Shown: piece after piece, positions 16,117 through 23,825 of the stretch
How the letters are laid out: every line of letters starts with the position of its first letter
Position numbering within the stretch: the stretch's first letter is position 1
NCBI GenBank assembly: GCA_036274155.1
Contig: DASUGH010000035.1
Location: 1-64,000 of the forward strand
DNA length: 64,000 nt
DNA from: Gp6-AA40 sp036274155
GTDB taxonomy: Bacteria; Acidobacteriota; Vicinamibacteria; Vicinamibacterales; UBA2999
Direction of reading: 5' to 3'
Translations under genes and position numbers: made by a program
Notes under the pieces: generated by a model
The model's input: only the letters and a program-made list of their open reading frames with translations
Databases searched by the model: none
What the model was told of the DNA's origin: nothing

Positions 16117-17199
16117 TCAGATTCCAAGCCGCTTGCGCGCGTCGTCCGGCGAGATGAAGTAGAGGTGATCGAGAGCCGTCCCCGATGCGCGACGGATCTC
16201 CAGCGCCTCGACCAGCGCGGCGAACCGGCCGCCGGCAAGGCCGTCGGCGACGATCGCCGCTCCCTGCGCGGCATGTGTGGCGACCGAGGCAAATCCCTCG
16301 AGCGGACGGACCGCCACGTCCGGGGCTATGCGGGTGAGTCGATCCTCCAGCATCCGGCGAAAGGATGGCACGGCAGCCATGCGGCCCGACAGGACGATCT
16401 CGTGCGGCTGCCGCACCGCGACCATCATCGCCGCCACAGCCTTGACCGCGCTCTCGACGTAGGCGTCACGCGCGAGGCGGGCGCGCGGCGCCTCGAGCTC
16501 GGCCGGCTCGCCACCTGCGATGCTCGAACCACCGGCTATCGCCGTCGCTCCGCCGCGAAACAGGCGATCCTTGTCGATGCGGCCCGCAAGGAATGCGACT
16601 TCCCCGTCCAGCGCTCCGGCCGCCCTCATCCCGAGCGGCCCCGATGTGCCGCCGAGACCGTCGACGATGCGTCCTGCGTCGACGGCGATGGCCGCGCTGA
16701 ATGCCCCGCCGAGCTCGAGGAGCACGAGCGACACGGCCTGGATGCCGCAGCCGCGACGCTCCACCTGCTCTTTGATTGCCAGCGCCACGGCGCACACCTT
16801 GTCGGCGGTGCCCATGTCGACACGGTTGACTTTTCGGTGCGGCGGCACGGACGGCAGATGGACGACACCGGGCGTGAGCACGACATCTGTCGGCGTCTGC
16901 GCGAGCGCGCGCAGCAGGGCCGAGAGTCCGCCGATGCCGCCCTGCTCTCCCGCCGCTGTCAGACACGCGAGCCTGATGTCGCGTTCGGTGAGATCGCGCG
17001 CCGCCACCACCGGCAGCCCATAGCCGGACGGCCCGGCAACGAGATGGATGGGGCGGCTGTTCTCGATCAGCTCCAGGAGCGGCGACGGGGTCTGCAGCGC
17101 TTCGGCTGTCGGCAGCGAGCGATCGAGGAAGAGCCCGCCGTCTTCGAGCCCGCACAGGTCGACGGTCACCGTCCCGGGGTCAATGCCGAGAACACGCAA
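16117..17199 (-). CDS. DUF1464-like ASKHA-fold protein in the H4MPT C1 operon
   Basis: 360 residues. The start RVLGIDPGTVTVDLCGLEDG is a phosphate-1-type loop of the sugar kinase/Hsp70 (ASKHA) fold. Further blocks are VAGPSGYGLPVV, DMGTADKVCAVALAI, LLELGGAFSAAIAVDAGRIVDGLGG and VLSGRMAAVPSFRRML. This pattern fits DUF1464, a mostly archaeal family annotated as predicted kinases. The only usable start is TTG 17199. It lies between mtdB (30-base gap) and the ATP-grasp gene (1-base gap), which suggests a role in the H4MPT pathway or in making its cofactor. That role is inferred from position only. Confidence 0.75.
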   Translation of the reverse strand: MRVLGIDPGTVTVDLCGLEDGGLFLDRSLPTAEALQTPSPLLELIENSRPIHLVAGPSGYGLPVVAARDLTERDIRLACLTAAGEQGGIGGLSALLRALAQTPTDVVLTPGVVHLPSVPPHRKVNRVDMGTADKVCAVALAIKEQVERRGCGIQAVSLVLLELGGAFSAAIAVDAGRIVDGLGGTSGPLGMRAAGALDGEVAFLAGRIDKDRLFRGGATAIAGGSSIAGGEPAELEAPRARLARDAYVESAVKAVAAMMVAVRQPHEIVLSGRMAAVPSFRRMLEDRLTRIAPDVAVRPLEGFASVATHAAQGAAIVADGLAGGRFAALVEALEIRRASGTALDHLYFISPDDARKRLGI

Positions 17200-17229
17200 A
17201 ATGACGGAAAGCTGAAACGAAGTTTTCGG

Positions 17230-18087
17230 TCAACGAATCGTGCTGGCGAGCTCCGCGATCGTCTCCACATCGAGCACGAGATCGTTCTGCTCGAATAACC
17301 GGGCGATGCAGGCTTTGTGAAGCTTCATCTTCAGCTTGCCGACGCCGAGCGCGCCGAACGTCGTCACTCCCTCGCGCGCCACACCATCGTCGGCGGCCTC
17401 GATCCCCTCGATGCCAGCCGGCGGAACCGCGTTGAGGTCGGCGATGGCACGAAGGCCAGATCTGCCGGCCCAGGCGCTCCGTGGGATGAGCGTCACACCC
17501 GCTGGTCCGGTATTCAGTATCAGTTCTGCGCCATCGAGCACTCCGGCCGCCTGCGAGCTGTCGGACAGCGTCGCACTGCGGACGACGCCGCCGAAGCGCT
17601 CACCGAGATCGGCGAGGACCGCCGGATCAGCAGTCCGTCGCGATGTGATCACGACGTCCGCTCCCGCCTTGGCCAGCAGACCGGCGGCGCGCAGACCCAC
17701 CGGGCCGGTGCCCGCGGTGACGACCGCACGGCGGCCACGCACGTCCCCGGCCGCCAACTGAAGCTTCTTGACGGCGGCCACGGCGGTCGTGTTGGAGCCG
17801 TTCGAATCGAGCATGACCGACACGCGGAGCGGACCGAAGAACGACCTGGTCGCCGCGCGCAGCAGCCGCTCTCCCGCGGCCATGTCGGCTCCCCCGAGGA
17901 AGATCGCCGTGTTCCGAAGGTCCTTCGGTCCGCGGGTGAAGATCGCGCCGTGCACCAGATCGCGCACGGCCGCGTCGGTGACACCGCCGTAGCTCAGGAC
18001 CTGATCCGCTCCGCCGTCGAAGGCGACGACCCGGTCGAAGACACTCGGGTGAGTCGAGCTGTCGAGATGGAGGAGGAGCTTCTGCAC
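17230..18087 (-). CDS. mtdB: NAD(P)-dependent methylene-tetrahydromethanopterin dehydrogenase
   Basis: 285 residues if GTG 18087 is the start (VQKLLLHLDSSTHPSVFD), aligning with the usual MtdB N-terminus; a TTG 12 codons upstream is less likely. MtdB oxidises methylene-H4MPT to methenyl-H4MPT in the cytoplasm, using NAD or NADP. Diagnostic blocks: DGGADQVLSYGGV, IFTRGPKDLRNTAIFLGG, MAAGERLL, MLDSNGSNTT (pterin site), the Rossmann loop TAGTGPVGLRAAGLLA, and C-terminal FGALGVGKLKMKLHKACI. It follows fae by 98 bases containing an inverted repeat. No Mch gene follows, so the next enzyme must be encoded elsewhere. Confidence 0.93.
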   Translation of the reverse strand: MQKLLLHLDSSTHPSVFDRVVAFDGGADQVLSYGGVTDAAVRDLVHGAIFTRGPKDLRNTAIFLGGADMAAGERLLRAATRSFFGPLRVSVMLDSNGSNTTAVAAVKKLQLAAGDVRGRRAVVTAGTGPVGLRAAGLLAKAGADVVITSRRTADPAVLADLGERFGGVVRSATLSDSSQAAGVLDGAELILNTGPAGVTLIPRSAWAGRSGLRAIADLNAVPPAGIEGIEAADDGVAREGVTTFGALGVGKLKMKLHKACIARLFEQNDLVLDVETIAELASTIR

Positions 18088-18124
18088 GGAAGTGGCTGTT
18101 GCGTTCGATGAACCAATTCGCAAT

Positions 18125-18176
18125 GAATCGATGATCGATCGATCAATTCAATGAACCAATCCTCGATCATCGATTC
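18125..18176 (-). repeat. Inverted repeat in the fae-mtdB leader
   Basis: The 14-base arms 18125-18138 and 18163-18176 are perfect inverse complements (core GAATCGATGATCG) with a 24-base loop. The stretch is unusually AT-rich for this genome. ATGAACCAAT also occurs twice as a direct repeat (18108 and 18151). On the transcript it lies just after the fae stop and 38 bases before the mtdB start, a good place for a processing site or partial terminator. Confidence 0.55.
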
Positions 18177-18185
18177 CCAAATGAC

Positions 18186-18689
18186 CTATTTGGGGCTGAA
18201 CGGGTGCTTGGCGGTCTTGGCGCCGGCGACGACTTCGCTCACCGTCGGCTTGCCGGCCAGCGCGCGCTGGATCGATTCCTTGGTCGCCTGGTAGTTGTAG
18301 TCGTAGATCTTCTTGTCGTCAGCCGCCTCCCAGTGGATGAACACACCCACGAGGATGCAGTAGTCGTCAGCCTTGTCACGCGGGATGACGCCGCTCTCCA
18401 CCGAGTCGACGACGGCGCGTGCGACGGCCGCCTGGGCCGGCCCGAACATCTGCACGGCCTGCTTGGCGCCCTTGATGGTCACCTTGTTGAAAAGCAGGGT
18501 GTCGGGTTTGGCCGGCAGGTTGGGTGACACGACCGCCAGCAGCGTCGTGAACCCGTCCTTGTTGTTCGCAAGCGCATTGCAGAACGCGGCGCCCGCAGCG
18601 CCCGACTTGGAGCCGATGATCAGATCGATGTGCGCCACTTCATTGCCATCGCCGACCAGCGACTCGCCAAGAAAGAAGTCCGCTGCCAT
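18186..18689 (-). CDS. fae: Formaldehyde-activating enzyme
   Basis: 167 residues, the full Fae length. Fae condenses formaldehyde with tetrahydromethanopterin to methylene-H4MPT, the entry step of H4MPT-linked formaldehyde oxidation. Conserved blocks: GESLVGDGNEVAHIDLIIG, with the catalytic histidine in VAHID; NNKDGFTTLLAVVSPNLPAKPDTLLFNKVTI; KQAVQMFGPAQAAVA; and VGVFIHWEAADDKKIYDYNYQATKESIQRAL. ATG 18689 has AGGAG about ten bases upstream. It is the first gene of the operon and is transcribed away from the HAD gene. No bacterial use of Fae without an H4MPT pathway is expected, so the organism very likely makes this cofactor. Confidence 0.96.
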   Translation of the reverse strand: MAADFFLGESLVGDGNEVAHIDLIIGSKSGAAGAAFCNALANNKDGFTTLLAVVSPNLPAKPDTLLFNKVTIKGAKQAVQMFGPAQAAVARAVVDSVESGVIPRDKADDYCILVGVFIHWEAADDKKIYDYNYQATKESIQRALAGKPTVSEVVAGAKTAKHPFSPK

Positions 18690-18974
18690 GTGGGAGAACT
18701 CCTGTCAGAACTTACGTTGATATCTGCGGCGCTCCCTTCCGGAACGTCCACGCGCGTGAGCGATCCGGGAGCGGACCCGCCTGAATTCCGGCTGTGCAAG
18801 AGTCTGGAGATCGACCGAGTGGCACGCCAGGCAACCGCCGAGTGTATCACCAGGCGCGTGTCACGAAAACTCTCGTTCGCCGAGCTGGCGGCGGGTTACC
18901 GCAGCGATGGACGATGGCCTCGTCGCAGAGCCTGCCGACCCCCGCGCCGTAGACTGTAGGCTGGAGTCTCGAGC

Positions 18975-19697
18975 CTGAGCAGCACGCCTTCACGCGACCC
19001 CGGCGCCCCGATCGATACGCTCTTCCTCGACGCCGGAGGCGTTCTGGTCTTTCCGAACTGGAGCCGGGTCAGCGACGCGCTCCGCCGCCATGGCATCACG
19101 ATCTCTGCTGACGATCTCGTGCGGGCCGAGCCGGCGATCAAATTCGCCATCGATGCGGCTGTGGACACTGCTCCGAGCGACGCCGACCGCGGCGGTCTTT
19201 ACTTCGAGGGCATTCTGGACAGGGCGAACGTGCCGCGCTCGTCGTCCCGCACCGCGGCCCTTGCCGAGATCTATGCGTACCACATGGAGCACAACCTCTG
19301 GGAACATGTCCCCGCGGACGTGCGGCCGGCACTCGACAGGCTCAGAGGTCTCGGCGTGAAGCTGGCGGTCGTGTCGAACGCCAACGGCGTCGTGCAGCGC
19401 GCCTTCGAGCGGCTCGGGCTCTCGCGCTACTTCGACGCCATTTGCGATTCGTTCATCGAAGGAGTCGAAAAGCCAGACCCGCGGTTCTTCGCCATCGCGC
19501 TTCACCGAACGAGCAGCCGCGCCGAGACGACGCTCCACGTCGGCGACCTGTATCACGTGGACGTCGTCGGCGCACGCCGGGCAGGGATGCGCGCAATACT
19601 CATGGACCCGCACGGGCTTTACGGTGCGTTCGCGGTCGACCGGGTGGCCAATCTCGCCGAGCTGGTTTCGCGAGTCGCCGCCATGAACGGCGCTTGA
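18975..19697 (+). CDS. HAD-superfamily hydrolase (probable CTG start)
   Basis: About 240 residues. HAD motifs are all present: I, DTLFLDAGGVLV (nucleophile Asp); II, LAVVSNANGV; III, the lysine of VEKPDPRFFAIAL; IV, TLHVGDLYHVDVVGARRAGM. This is the phosphoglycolate-phosphatase/haloacid-dehalogenase-like subfamily IA; the substrate is unknown. Motif I is encoded upstream of the first conventional start (GTG 19119), and the frame contains no ATG, GTG or TTG before motif I. CTG 18975, with GGAG eight bases upstream, is the best candidate; the frame is open from 18960. A short frameshift or sequencing error near the 5' end is the alternative. Confidence 0.8.
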   Translation: MSSTPSRDPGAPIDTLFLDAGGVLVFPNWSRVSDALRRHGITISADDLVRAEPAIKFAIDAAVDTAPSDADRGGLYFEGILDRANVPRSSSRTAALAEIYAYHMEHNLWEHVPADVRPALDRLRGLGVKLAVVSNANGVVQRAFERLGLSRYFDAICDSFIEGVEKPDPRFFAIALHRTSSRAETTLHVGDLYHVDVVGARRAGMRAILMDPHGLYGAFAVDRVANLAELVSRVAAMNGA

Positions 19698-20033
19698 TGC
19701 GCGAACGGCCCCGCTGGCTCCTGCAGAACAACGTCAGCCGTGACGGCAGTTTTTTGAATATCGTGTTCGTTCGCCGCTGCTCATAACTGCAGCCAGGTCA
19801 TCAAGTCGGCGATTTCCGCGCAGCGCAAAATACTGGACACACGACCCGCCGCCATCCGCGATTCCCCTCAAACATCCGAAAAGACGCCTCTTACGTCTCG
19901 CAGCGCGCTGGCCGTCATCGCAGCACACCCCCGAGCCGATAGACATGGGAGCAGAGGACGTCTTCACGAAAGCGCGGGCGTTAGTGTGGCACGGATTCTG
20001 TATTGAATGGGCGGCAGAAGGGCGGTAACTGAC
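19698..20033. other. Gap between HAD hydrolase and pseudo-receiver genes
   Basis: 336 bp, with lower coding bias than its surroundings. No protein-family resemblance in any frame and no tRNA-like or clear hairpin structure. It presumably carries the promoter of the downstream receiver-like gene, but I see no consensus -35/-10 pair. Confidence 0.45.
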
Positions 20034-20414
20034 ATGGTGCCTCAGTCCCACGGGATCAAGGCTACGCCGGTGCAGAAGGTTGTCGTCGTCAACGGCAATT
20101 CGGACGTGCTCGGCATGCTGGAGTCGGTTCTCGATGCCGGACGCTACGACATGGTGTTTGTCGAGTCGGGCGAGCGTGCGTATTCCCGGATCAAGCAGGT
20201 ACTGCCCAACCTTGTGATTCTCTGCACCCGAATCGACGAGCTCGTGGGTTTCCAGCTGCTCACGATGCTGAAGCTCGACCCCGACACGCGGCACGTGCCC
20301 GTGCTGACCTACACGTCAGAAGGCGAGGGGCAGGATGTGGACGACGCGGCCACCCAGTTGACCGAGGAAGAGGGGGCAATGCTGTCCACGCGGCCGGCGC
20401 CGCGCATGCATTAG
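20034..20414 (+). CDS. Degenerate response-regulator receiver protein
   Basis: 126 residues from ATG 20034; an ATG nine codons earlier is possible. The fold is receiver-like: VQKVVVVNGNSDVLGMLESVL (strand 1, helix 1), VFVESGERAYSRIKQVLPNLVILCTRID (strand 3), LVGFQLLTMLKLDPDTRHVPVLTYTS (helix 4, strand 5). Two key features are missing. The acidic pair after strand 1 is N-G-N, and the phosphoacceptor Asp at the end of strand 3 (normally LVxLD) is replaced in LVILCTR. It probably acts as a phosphorylation-independent protein-interaction module. No kinase or output domain is adjacent. It converges with the GGCT-like gene at a 10-bp gap. Confidence 0.7.
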   Translation: MVPQSHGIKATPVQKVVVVNGNSDVLGMLESVLDAGRYDMVFVESGERAYSRIKQVLPNLVILCTRIDELVGFQLLTMLKLDPDTRHVPVLTYTSEGEGQDVDDAATQLTEEEGAMLSTRPAPRMH

Positions 20415-20424
20415 CCGCTCGGGC

Positions 20425-20832
20425 TCAGACGTAACGCGCCCGCAGATGCTCCAGATAGTCGCCTGACTCGATTCGCTCCGCTCGCCCGAGCGGGGCGTTG
20501 TAGAAGTACGCCCAGGCGTTGGCCGTCTTGCCGTCCTGCAATGTGACCTTGGTGCGCGTTCGGGTGTAGAGACTATTCTCGTGCTGACCGGGATGGTACC
20601 CCTCGAGTTCGTCCAGCTCACGCAGGACCACCGTTGGATGCAGCATCTCGTAGAGCTCGCCGTGCACTTTGCCGTCGCTGGCAGGAACCGCGGCGGGATA
20701 GATCCCGAGATCGAAGAGTGCACCCTCGATGGTGCCGGAGCCTTTGAACGTGAGATGCCGGTCGATCCGCAACCGTGCGATGCGGTTGAAGGGCGTCATC
20801 AGCGTTCCGTAGAAGAAGATCAACTCGGGCAT
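20425..20832 (-). CDS. Gamma-glutamylcyclotransferase-like (GGCT/AIG2-fold) protein
   Basis: 135 residues. The N-terminal FFYGTLMTPF is the substrate-binding Y-G-T-L loop of the GGCT/YtfP fold. Other family features are ALFDLGIYPAAVPASDGKVHGELYEM and LDELEGYHPGQHENSLYTR, the latter holding the conserved acidic residue. Enzymes of this fold cyclise gamma-glutamyl amino acids or gamma-glutamylamines; the bacterial YtfP group is uncharacterised, so the substrate is open. It is monocistronic, transcribed towards the pseudo-receiver gene. Confidence 0.85.
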   Translation of the reverse strand: MPELIFFYGTLMTPFNRIARLRIDRHLTFKGSGTIEGALFDLGIYPAAVPASDGKVHGELYEMLHPTVVLRELDELEGYHPGQHENSLYTRTRTKVTLQDGKTANAWAYFYNAPLGRAERIESGDYLEHLRARYV

Positions 20833-20926
20833 GGCGGAGAGACGTGGATATCTGCCTCTACGCCTATTCTCAACGGCGTGTTTAAGCGGGTCGCGAGCGC
20901 CGGCGTTAAGAAATCGTTAAAAAACG

Positions 20927-21964
20927 TTAAATCGACGGGATCGTGCGCGGCCTTACATTCGAGGGTGCCAGAGGACGGCCCGAGACACCCGAGGGAGGCG
21001 CCGGACGCTGGGCGCCGAGCGCCGTCAGCTTGTCGAGCGTCTCGCGCGGCAGGGAGAACGCCACGGAGACGGTATTGCCTTCACCCGTGAGCTCGACCGA
21101 GTTCACGAAGCTGGCCAGGTCGGGCTGTTGTCCCAGTTGCATGCGCGCCAGTGCCAGCAGCCCGCGGATCACTTCGCGCAGGTTCTGGGCGGCCTGGTCA
21201 TCCTTCGCCTCGGCCAGCAGCGTCGCCGAGACGCCGGAACCGATCTGACCGCTGGCGGCGAACCAGGTGATCGCCGGAAGTTGCGCGGCAAGCTGAGCCG
21301 GGAACTGCTGCCGCCGCTGCAGGGCGTCGAACCTGGCAACCGTCCACGTGTTCCCGTTGTCCACCCGGTGAACCAGCCGCATCAGCTCGGCATCGTCCTT
21401 GACGCTCCCGGTGCCCGCCGTCTTGGTGTCGACCGCCAGGCGCACCGCAGCCGGATTCCCCACGGCTACCAGGCGCGCCTCCAGGAAGCCGATACCCACT
21501 TCCGGCTGATTGAGCGTGACGATCCGTATGTTCTGATGGTGACTCACCTCGCCGCCACGGCTCACGAGCAGGCTCTCGATTCGCGGCTGGTCGAATTCGC
21601 CGCGCGCCAGCATCAGCGGCATCTCTCCGGCGGCTTCCCCGCGCAGCGAGGCGACCACCACTGAGTCGACGTCCTTGCGGATGTCGATGCCGGTCTGGGT
21701 GAACACGTTGTCTTGGGTTTCCTGACTGGGCGGGATGAGGCGCGACTGGAGCCTGGTACCAAGCTCGGAGTCCAGGACCTGGCGCACGTCGGCGAACCCG
21801 ATGACCTCCGTGCCGGCCGGGACGTAGGCGAGCTCGTCGGAGGCGCCCGCGGCAAAGAGTCCGAGGCCGTCCACCCCCATGTACGACGCCACGCCGGCGG
21901 TGCCGAGGCCGACGACGAGAACAGCAGACGCAACCAGCACGAAAACACGGGTTCGCTTGCTCAT
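20927..21964 (-). CDS. Membrane-anchored protein of unknown function
   Basis: 345 residues from ATG 21964, which has GGGAG eight bases upstream; a GTG two codons earlier is less well spaced. It has one N-terminal hydrophobic helix (VFVLVASAVLVVGLGTAGVA), then an extracytoplasmic domain with DELAYVPAGTEVIGFADVRQVLDS and DVDSVVVASLRGEAAG. This repeated layout of strands and helices is reminiscent of DUF3352-type lipoprotein-like proteins, but the match is not firm. The C-terminal 30 residues are Pro/Arg-rich. It follows the ABC exporter operon after 77 bases holding an inverted repeat and a TATAAT, so it may have its own promoter. Confidence 0.65.
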   Translation of the reverse strand: MSKRTRVFVLVASAVLVVGLGTAGVASYMGVDGLGLFAAGASDELAYVPAGTEVIGFADVRQVLDSELGTRLQSRLIPPSQETQDNVFTQTGIDIRKDVDSVVVASLRGEAAGEMPLMLARGEFDQPRIESLLVSRGGEVSHHQNIRIVTLNQPEVGIGFLEARLVAVGNPAAVRLAVDTKTAGTGSVKDDAELMRLVHRVDNGNTWTVARFDALQRRQQFPAQLAAQLPAITWFAASGQIGSGVSATLLAEAKDDQAAQNLREVIRGLLALARMQLGQQPDLASFVNSVELTGEGNTVSVAFSLPRETLDKLTALGAQRPAPPSGVSGRPLAPSNVRPRTIPSI

Positions 21965-21977
21965 CGACACCGCTCCC

Positions 21978-22006
21978 TGCCCCGATTATACGAGGAGGTC
22001 GGGGCA
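21978..22006 (-). promoter_or_regulatory. Inverted repeat overlapping a TATAAT -10 hexamer
   Basis: Arms TGCCCCGA (21978-21985) and TCGGGGCA (21999-22006) are perfect inverse complements. A minus-strand TATAAT (21985-21990) lies at the inner edge of one arm, about 20 bases before the unknown-protein start. No good -35 is visible. It may be an operator, or a terminator for the ABC operon with a promoter nested in it. Confidence 0.4.
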
Positions 22007-22041
22007 ATGTTCCCCCCAACCCCGGCTGCTGCGCAAAAGTG

Positions 22042-22908
22042 TCACTGCCCGAGGACGTACTCGCGGCGCTCGATGGCGCGGGCCGCTATCAGGAGCGCCG
22101 CGATGAGGATGAATGCCAGCCAGAAGAGGCAGGTCGCTGCCGAGGGCGCATCGTTGAAGACCGATGCCAGGAGAGACGTGATGCCGTCCGAGGGGATGGC
22201 GTGCGGTACCAGTCCCTGCAGGTAATACACGATCGTGAATTGGCGGAGATAGCCGGGCATCAGCATCGCCACCTGCTCCCAGCCGAAGGCGAACACGAGC
22301 CCGACCACGAGCGGACGCTTCAGGACCGTGCCGACGAGGGCGAAGAGCGCCCCATAGACGGCGAGGCCGAACGCCAGCAGGCCCAGGTCGGTCAGCAGCG
22401 TCAGGAACGACGGTCCGATGTCGCGTAGCGGCACGACCAGGAAGAAGACGATCATGATCGACGGCAGCACGACCAGCGACGTGCAGACGACGTAGGCGAG
22501 ATACTTTCCGATCAGCACGGCGCGGCGCGCGACCGGCCGCGTAAAAAGGTAGGTGATCGTCTTGTCTTCGACCTCGTCGGCGATGAGGGCGGTGCCGTAG
22601 AACACACCGAGCACCGGGACCACGAAGCGCAGGTACAGCCACCACAGCAGGACGCCGAAGATCGTGGTGCCGCCAACCCGCTGCCCGTTGACGCGAAGCG
22701 GCGTGACGCCACTGGCATCGACGATGCGGACGACGATCGCCAGGACGATGGGCGCGCCAAGCACGACCGCCATGAAGATGGTGCGGCGCGACCAGATCAT
22801 CTGGCCGAGCGACAGGTCGAAGACACGCGCCACTGCGTTCCACAAGCTCGGCGCCGGCGGCGCCGCCACCGCCGGACGCGCTGCCACGGGCAGGCTGGAC
22901 TCGCTCAC
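22042..22908 (-). CDS. ABC-2 type transporter permease (second module)
   Basis: 288 residues. After a 30-residue cytoplasmic start, six hydrophobic helices are visible, including TIFMAVVLGAPIVLAIVVRIV, LLWWLYLRFVVPVLGVFYGTALI and LFWLAFILIAALLIAARAI. The loop DEVEDKTITYLFTRPVARRAVLIGKYLAY is the conserved ABC-2 segment that follows helix 2. It starts with GTG 22908, overlapping the TGA of the upstream ATPase by four bases (GTGA), so it is translationally coupled to its own ATPase. Likely an exporter or membrane-remodelling transporter of unknown cargo. Confidence 0.85.
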   Translation of the reverse strand: MSESSLPVAARPAVAAPPAPSLWNAVARVFDLSLGQMIWSRRTIFMAVVLGAPIVLAIVVRIVDASGVTPLRVNGQRVGGTTIFGVLLWWLYLRFVVPVLGVFYGTALIADEVEDKTITYLFTRPVARRAVLIGKYLAYVVCTSLVVLPSIMIVFFLVVPLRDIGPSFLTLLTDLGLLAFGLAVYGALFALVGTVLKRPLVVGLVFAFGWEQVAMLMPGYLRQFTIVYYLQGLVPHAIPSDGITSLLASVFNDAPSAATCLFWLAFILIAALLIAARAIERREYVLGQ

Positions 22909-23825
22909 GATTTCACCAGGTACTTGAAGACGGCCTGCAGGTTGTCGTCGAGGGAGGTCACCTCGTCGATGGTGCCCGTTTCACCGCGCGCCGCCATTTC
23001 GGTGAGGCGGGTATAGAAGGCATCGGGCCGGGCCGTTTCGATCACCAGCGCGCCTGTTTCCAGCTTGATACTGACCACGCCCTCGTCGGCGAGCAGTGCA
23101 CGCGCGAGCGCGCGCGATTCCTGCGCCCTGATCAGGACTGTATGCGGGTGCTCGTCGATGAGCTCGCGAATCTGATGGACGTTGCCTTCGGCGACGATCC
23201 GGCCGTTGTTGATCATCAGGATGTTTGCCGTGAGCGCCTCGATTTCGTGCAGCACGTGGCTGGACACCAACACGCTCCTCCCCGCCCTCGCCCACGTCCG
23301 GATCAGCTCGATCGTGCGACGGCGCATGATCGGGTCCATCCCGTTCAGCGGCTCGTCGAGAATCAGGAGCTCCGGGTCGAGCGCGATCGCCTGCGCAAGC
23401 TTGACGCGCTGGCGCATGCCCTTGCTGTAGGCGCCGATCTTCTTCCCGCCCGCATCCACGAGATCCACGGCTTCGAGCGCGCGGCCGGCGACCCCCTGCG
23501 CATCAGCCGCCGAGACGCCGCTCAGCCGTACCAGCGCCGTCACCCAGTCGAGCCCGGTCATGCGGTCGTAGAACGCATCCTGCTCGGGACAAAAGCCGAT
23601 CCGGCGATAGATGGCCGGGTTGCCCCAGATCGGCTCGCCGAGTACGCGGACTGAGCCCTTACTCGGTTTCAGCTGACCGGTAATGAGCTTCATGAAGGTG
23701 GATTTCCCGGCGCCGTTCGGACCGAGGAGCCCGGTGATTCCGGGCGGCACGGAGACCGTGACGTCGTTGAGGCCCGACACCTGTCCATACCATTTCGACA
23801 GGTGCTCGACCGCGATCACCGTCAC
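22905..23825 (-). CDS. ABC transporter ATP-binding protein (second module)
   Basis: 306 residues from GTG 23825 (protein begins TVIAVEHLSKWYGQ). Walker A is GPNGAGKST, the signature is YSKGMRQRVKLAQAI, Walker B is ELLILDEPLNGMDP, and the switch histidine is in VLVSSHVLHEI. Residues about 220-306 form the C-terminal regulatory domain common in ABC-2 exporters. The GTG overlaps the TGA of the preceding permease (GTGA), and its own TGA overlaps the next permease start in the same way. It energises the adjacent permease in the inner membrane. Confidence 0.92.
   Translation of the reverse strand: MTVIAVEHLSKWYGQVSGLNDVTVSVPPGITGLLGPNGAGKSTFMKLITGQLKPSKGSVRVLGEPIWGNPAIYRRIGFCPEQDAFYDRMTGLDWVTALVRLSGVSAADAQGVAGRALEAVDLVDAGGKKIGAYSKGMRQRVKLAQAIALDPELLILDEPLNGMDPIMRRRTIELIRTWARAGRSVLVSSHVLHEIEALTANILMINNGRIVAEGNVHQIRELIDEHPHTVLIRAQESRALARALLADEGVVSIKLETGALVIETARPDAFYTRLTEMAARGETGTIDEVTSLDDNLQAVFKYLVKS

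Noticed and set aside
16116..16292. N-terminal extension of the ATP-grasp frame
   Set aside because: It overlaps the DUF1464 gene. The Rossmann-like start at ATG 16115, one base after the DUF1464 stop, is the natural beginning.
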